Shown here: piece by piece, positions 4,490 to 5,867 of the stretch | How positions within the stretch are numbered: position 1 is the stretch's first letter | How the letters are laid out: each line of letters begins with the position of its first letter | DNA from: Pseudomonadota bacterium | Lineage (GTDB): Bacteria > Pseudomonadota > Alphaproteobacteria > ATCC43930 > CGMCC-115725 | Assembly (NCBI GenBank): GCA_021790295.1 | Contig: JAJYIC010000177.1 | Location: 1 to 5,867 of the forward strand | Direction of reading: 5' to 3' | Length of the DNA: 5,867 nt | Program-made: the position numbers and the translations under genes | Notes under the pieces: model-generated | The model's input: the letters and a program-made list of their open reading frames with translations, nothing else | Databases searched by the model: none | What the model was told of the DNA's origin: nothing

Positions 4490-5867
4490 TCAATGATCCG
4501 GCCGAAACTGCCGCTCGCGCCGCAGCGGCAGGAGCCGGCAGGGCGGCGGCGGTTCTCGAGCGATGCCTTTCTTGGCCGCGTCGAGGTCGATGCCGCCGCG
4601 CGCAAAAACGACAGCGACCGCGCGCACCGAGACGACGCCGATAAAGGCGCCCGCGACGACGTCGGAGAGATAATGCGCGCCGACGACAAGCCGGCTTACG
4701 GCGATGATCGCGGCAAAGAGAATGTAGGATAGGAGGTGGCGCGGCCAAAGGCGCCAGAGAGCGGCCGCAAGCGCCACGACGATGACGGTATGGCCCGACG
4801 GGAAAGACCAGTGATCGGGCCGCGCGGAAAACCACGTAAACGCGTAAAGATGCGAAGAGAAGAGGAGCTTCGGCCGCGCGCGCCCGAAAATCAGCTTCAT
4901 AATATCGACAAGGATCCCCGCGGCGGCGAGCGCGGCAAAGAGAAAGGCGGGAACGGCCGAGGCGGCGCGCATCCGCGCCGCAAACGGAGAAAGCCGCGGC
5001 AACGCCCCTCCCCAATGAAGCGCGGCAAAGCCGAGCCCGAACGCGAGAAAATAGGGGAGGCCGAGACCGAGTTGCCCGATGAGGTCGAAGAGGTGGTGAA
5101 CATCGGGCCCTTGGGCATGAAAGAAGAAGGCGATCGGGCGGTCGAATTCGGCGATCGAGACGACGGTGAAGAGCGCCGTCGCCGACGTAAAAAAGAAAAG
5201 GCGCGGCCCCTCCTCGTCGCGAACGGATCGAAAGCCGGCGGCGAAAGAGCGGCCGAGGCCGCGGTAAAGCCGCAAAAGGGGAGGCGCGGCAAGAGCGTCC
5301 CTCTCGACGATCACGCGGTAGAGCGCCCAGGTCGAACCGTAAACGAGGAGACCCGCGTCGACGACGTCCGATAGAAAATGGGCGCCCTCGGCAATGCGCG
5401 CCAATCCGACGAGCCCGCCGAAGGCGAGCGCGGCCGCCTGTGCGCGCCGGCGCCGCCGCCCCGCGGGGACCAGAAAGGCAAAGCCGACAAAGCCGAAGGC
5501 GAGCGCCGCGTCACCCGAGACGAAGGAACAGTTTGTGGGGCACTGCCCCGAGGGCAAAGGCGCCGCGGTGAACGCCCGCGTCCCGCCGAACGCCTGGGTC
5601 TGGAACGGGCGGGCGCGGCCCCAGTGATCTTTGAAGAGGGTGTTGGTGAGAAGACCGGGTCCCAAAGCGAAGGCGGCGACGATGAAGAGAAGCGCCTTCA
5701 AATCGAGCCGCCATAAAGGCCGCTTCAAGAGAAAGAGCCACGCCGCGGCAAAGGCGGCGAATAGAACAAGACCGCGCGTCAGCCAAGGGATTGCTCGGTG
5801 GAGCATGAGAAAAGGCAGAAAGTGCGCGAGAAGAAAACCGGCGGAGGGCGCGTAAAAGAGCTGGCTG
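4490..5867 (-). CDS. Tandem two-domain PAP2 membrane phosphatase (5' partial)
   Basis: This is an integral membrane protein with two complete PAP2 (type 2 phosphatidic acid phosphatase) domains, of the kind that dephosphorylates lipid phosphates such as undecaprenyl pyrophosphate, phosphatidate or lipid A. The frame stays open to the right edge, so the start is outside. An internal ATG at 5806 would cut off a typical PAP2 N-terminal segment (LFYAPSAGF). Counting 458 visible residues, domain 1 has KDHWGRARP (79-87), FVSGD (115-119) and R157-H163-D167. Domain 2 has the canonical K324-x6-R331-P332, PSGH (356-359) and SR(391-392)-x5-H398-x3-D402. In domain 1 the PSGH histidine is aspartate (D119) and the serine before R157 is alanine, so its activity is uncertain. 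Hydrophobic segments surround both motif sets. The basic, proline-rich tail (from about 429) is probably cytoplasmic. It is the first visible gene of the minus-strand cluster. The substrate cannot be told from sequence. Confidence 0.9.
   Translation of the reverse strand, partial: SQLFYAPSAGFLLAHFLPFLMLHRAIPWLTRGLVLFAAFAAAWLFLLKRPLWRLDLKALLFIVAAFALGPGLLTNTLFKDHWGRARPFQTQAFGGTRAFTAAPLPSGQCPTNCSFVSGDAALAFGFVGFAFLVPAGRRRRRAQAAALAFGGLVGLARIAEGAHFLSDVVDAGLLVYGSTWALYRVIVERDALAAPPLLRLYRGLGRSFAAGFRSVRDEEGPRLFFFTSATALFTVVSIAEFDRPIAFFFHAQGPDVHHLFDLIGQLGLGLPYFLAFGLGFAALHWGGALPRLSPFAARMRAASAVPAFLFAALAAAGILVDIMKLIFGRARPKLLFSSHLYAFTWFSARPDHWSFPSGHTVIVVALAAALWRLWPRHLLSYILFAAIIAVSRLVVGAHYLSDVVAGAFIGVVSVRAVAVVFARGGIDLDAAKKGIAREPPPPCRLLPLRRERQFRPDH

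Noticed and set aside
3634..4644. Plus-strand 336-codon frame opposite the 638-residue gene
   Set aside because: It is a charged, alanine- and arginine-rich product without domains. The minus-strand frame carries coherent repeat structure, so it is the coding one.
4420..4689. N-terminal 90-codon extension of the repeat-protein gene
   Set aside because: Its translation is Ser/Arg-rich and non-globular, and most of it overlaps the end of the PAP2 gene in another frame. Coding signal begins at the tandem ATGs at 4419 and 4416.

Overview
The window looks like chromosomal DNA from a GC-rich alphaproteobacterium, probably of the Hyphomicrobiales (Rhizobiales). The evidence is the codon use, the thioredoxin reductase gene followed directly by a LysR regulator of the LsrB/VtlR type (an arrangement known from rhizobia and relatives), and PAP2 proteins typical of that group. 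A methanotroph-like relative such as Methylocystis would fit, but the sequence does not prove a genus. No transposase, integrase, tRNA, rRNA or CRISPR array was seen.

Layout: the first 97 bases hold the 3' end of an unrecognised plus-strand gene, followed by a GC-rich hairpin that is probably its terminator. From about 98 to 504 there is no protein gene. This stretch holds a series of strong hairpins on the minus strand, ending in a textbook rho-independent terminator (195-230). It is best read as a small RNA gene or a structured 3' end of the lysR transcript. Everything from 505 to the right edge is coded on the minus strand. In transcription order (right to left) it is: a two-domain PAP2 membrane phosphatase whose start lies beyond the window; a 638-residue protein of unknown function with a Rossmann-like N-terminus and a fourfold internal repeat; trxB; and the LysR regulator.

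Functionally, trxB supplies reduced thioredoxin, and the LsrB/VtlR-like regulator downstream is probably co-transcribed with it. Related regulators in rhizobia and Brucella control envelope, redox and small-RNA genes. The PAP2 protein and the 638-residue protein may be an envelope-related pair, but this rests only on adjacency.

The most interesting points are the candidate small RNA with anti-Shine-Dalgarno-like CUCCC/CCUCCC elements beside an LsrB/VtlR-like regulator, the complete absence of cysteine from that regulator, the repeat architecture of the 638-residue protein, and the tandem PAP2 protein with an altered motif in its first domain.
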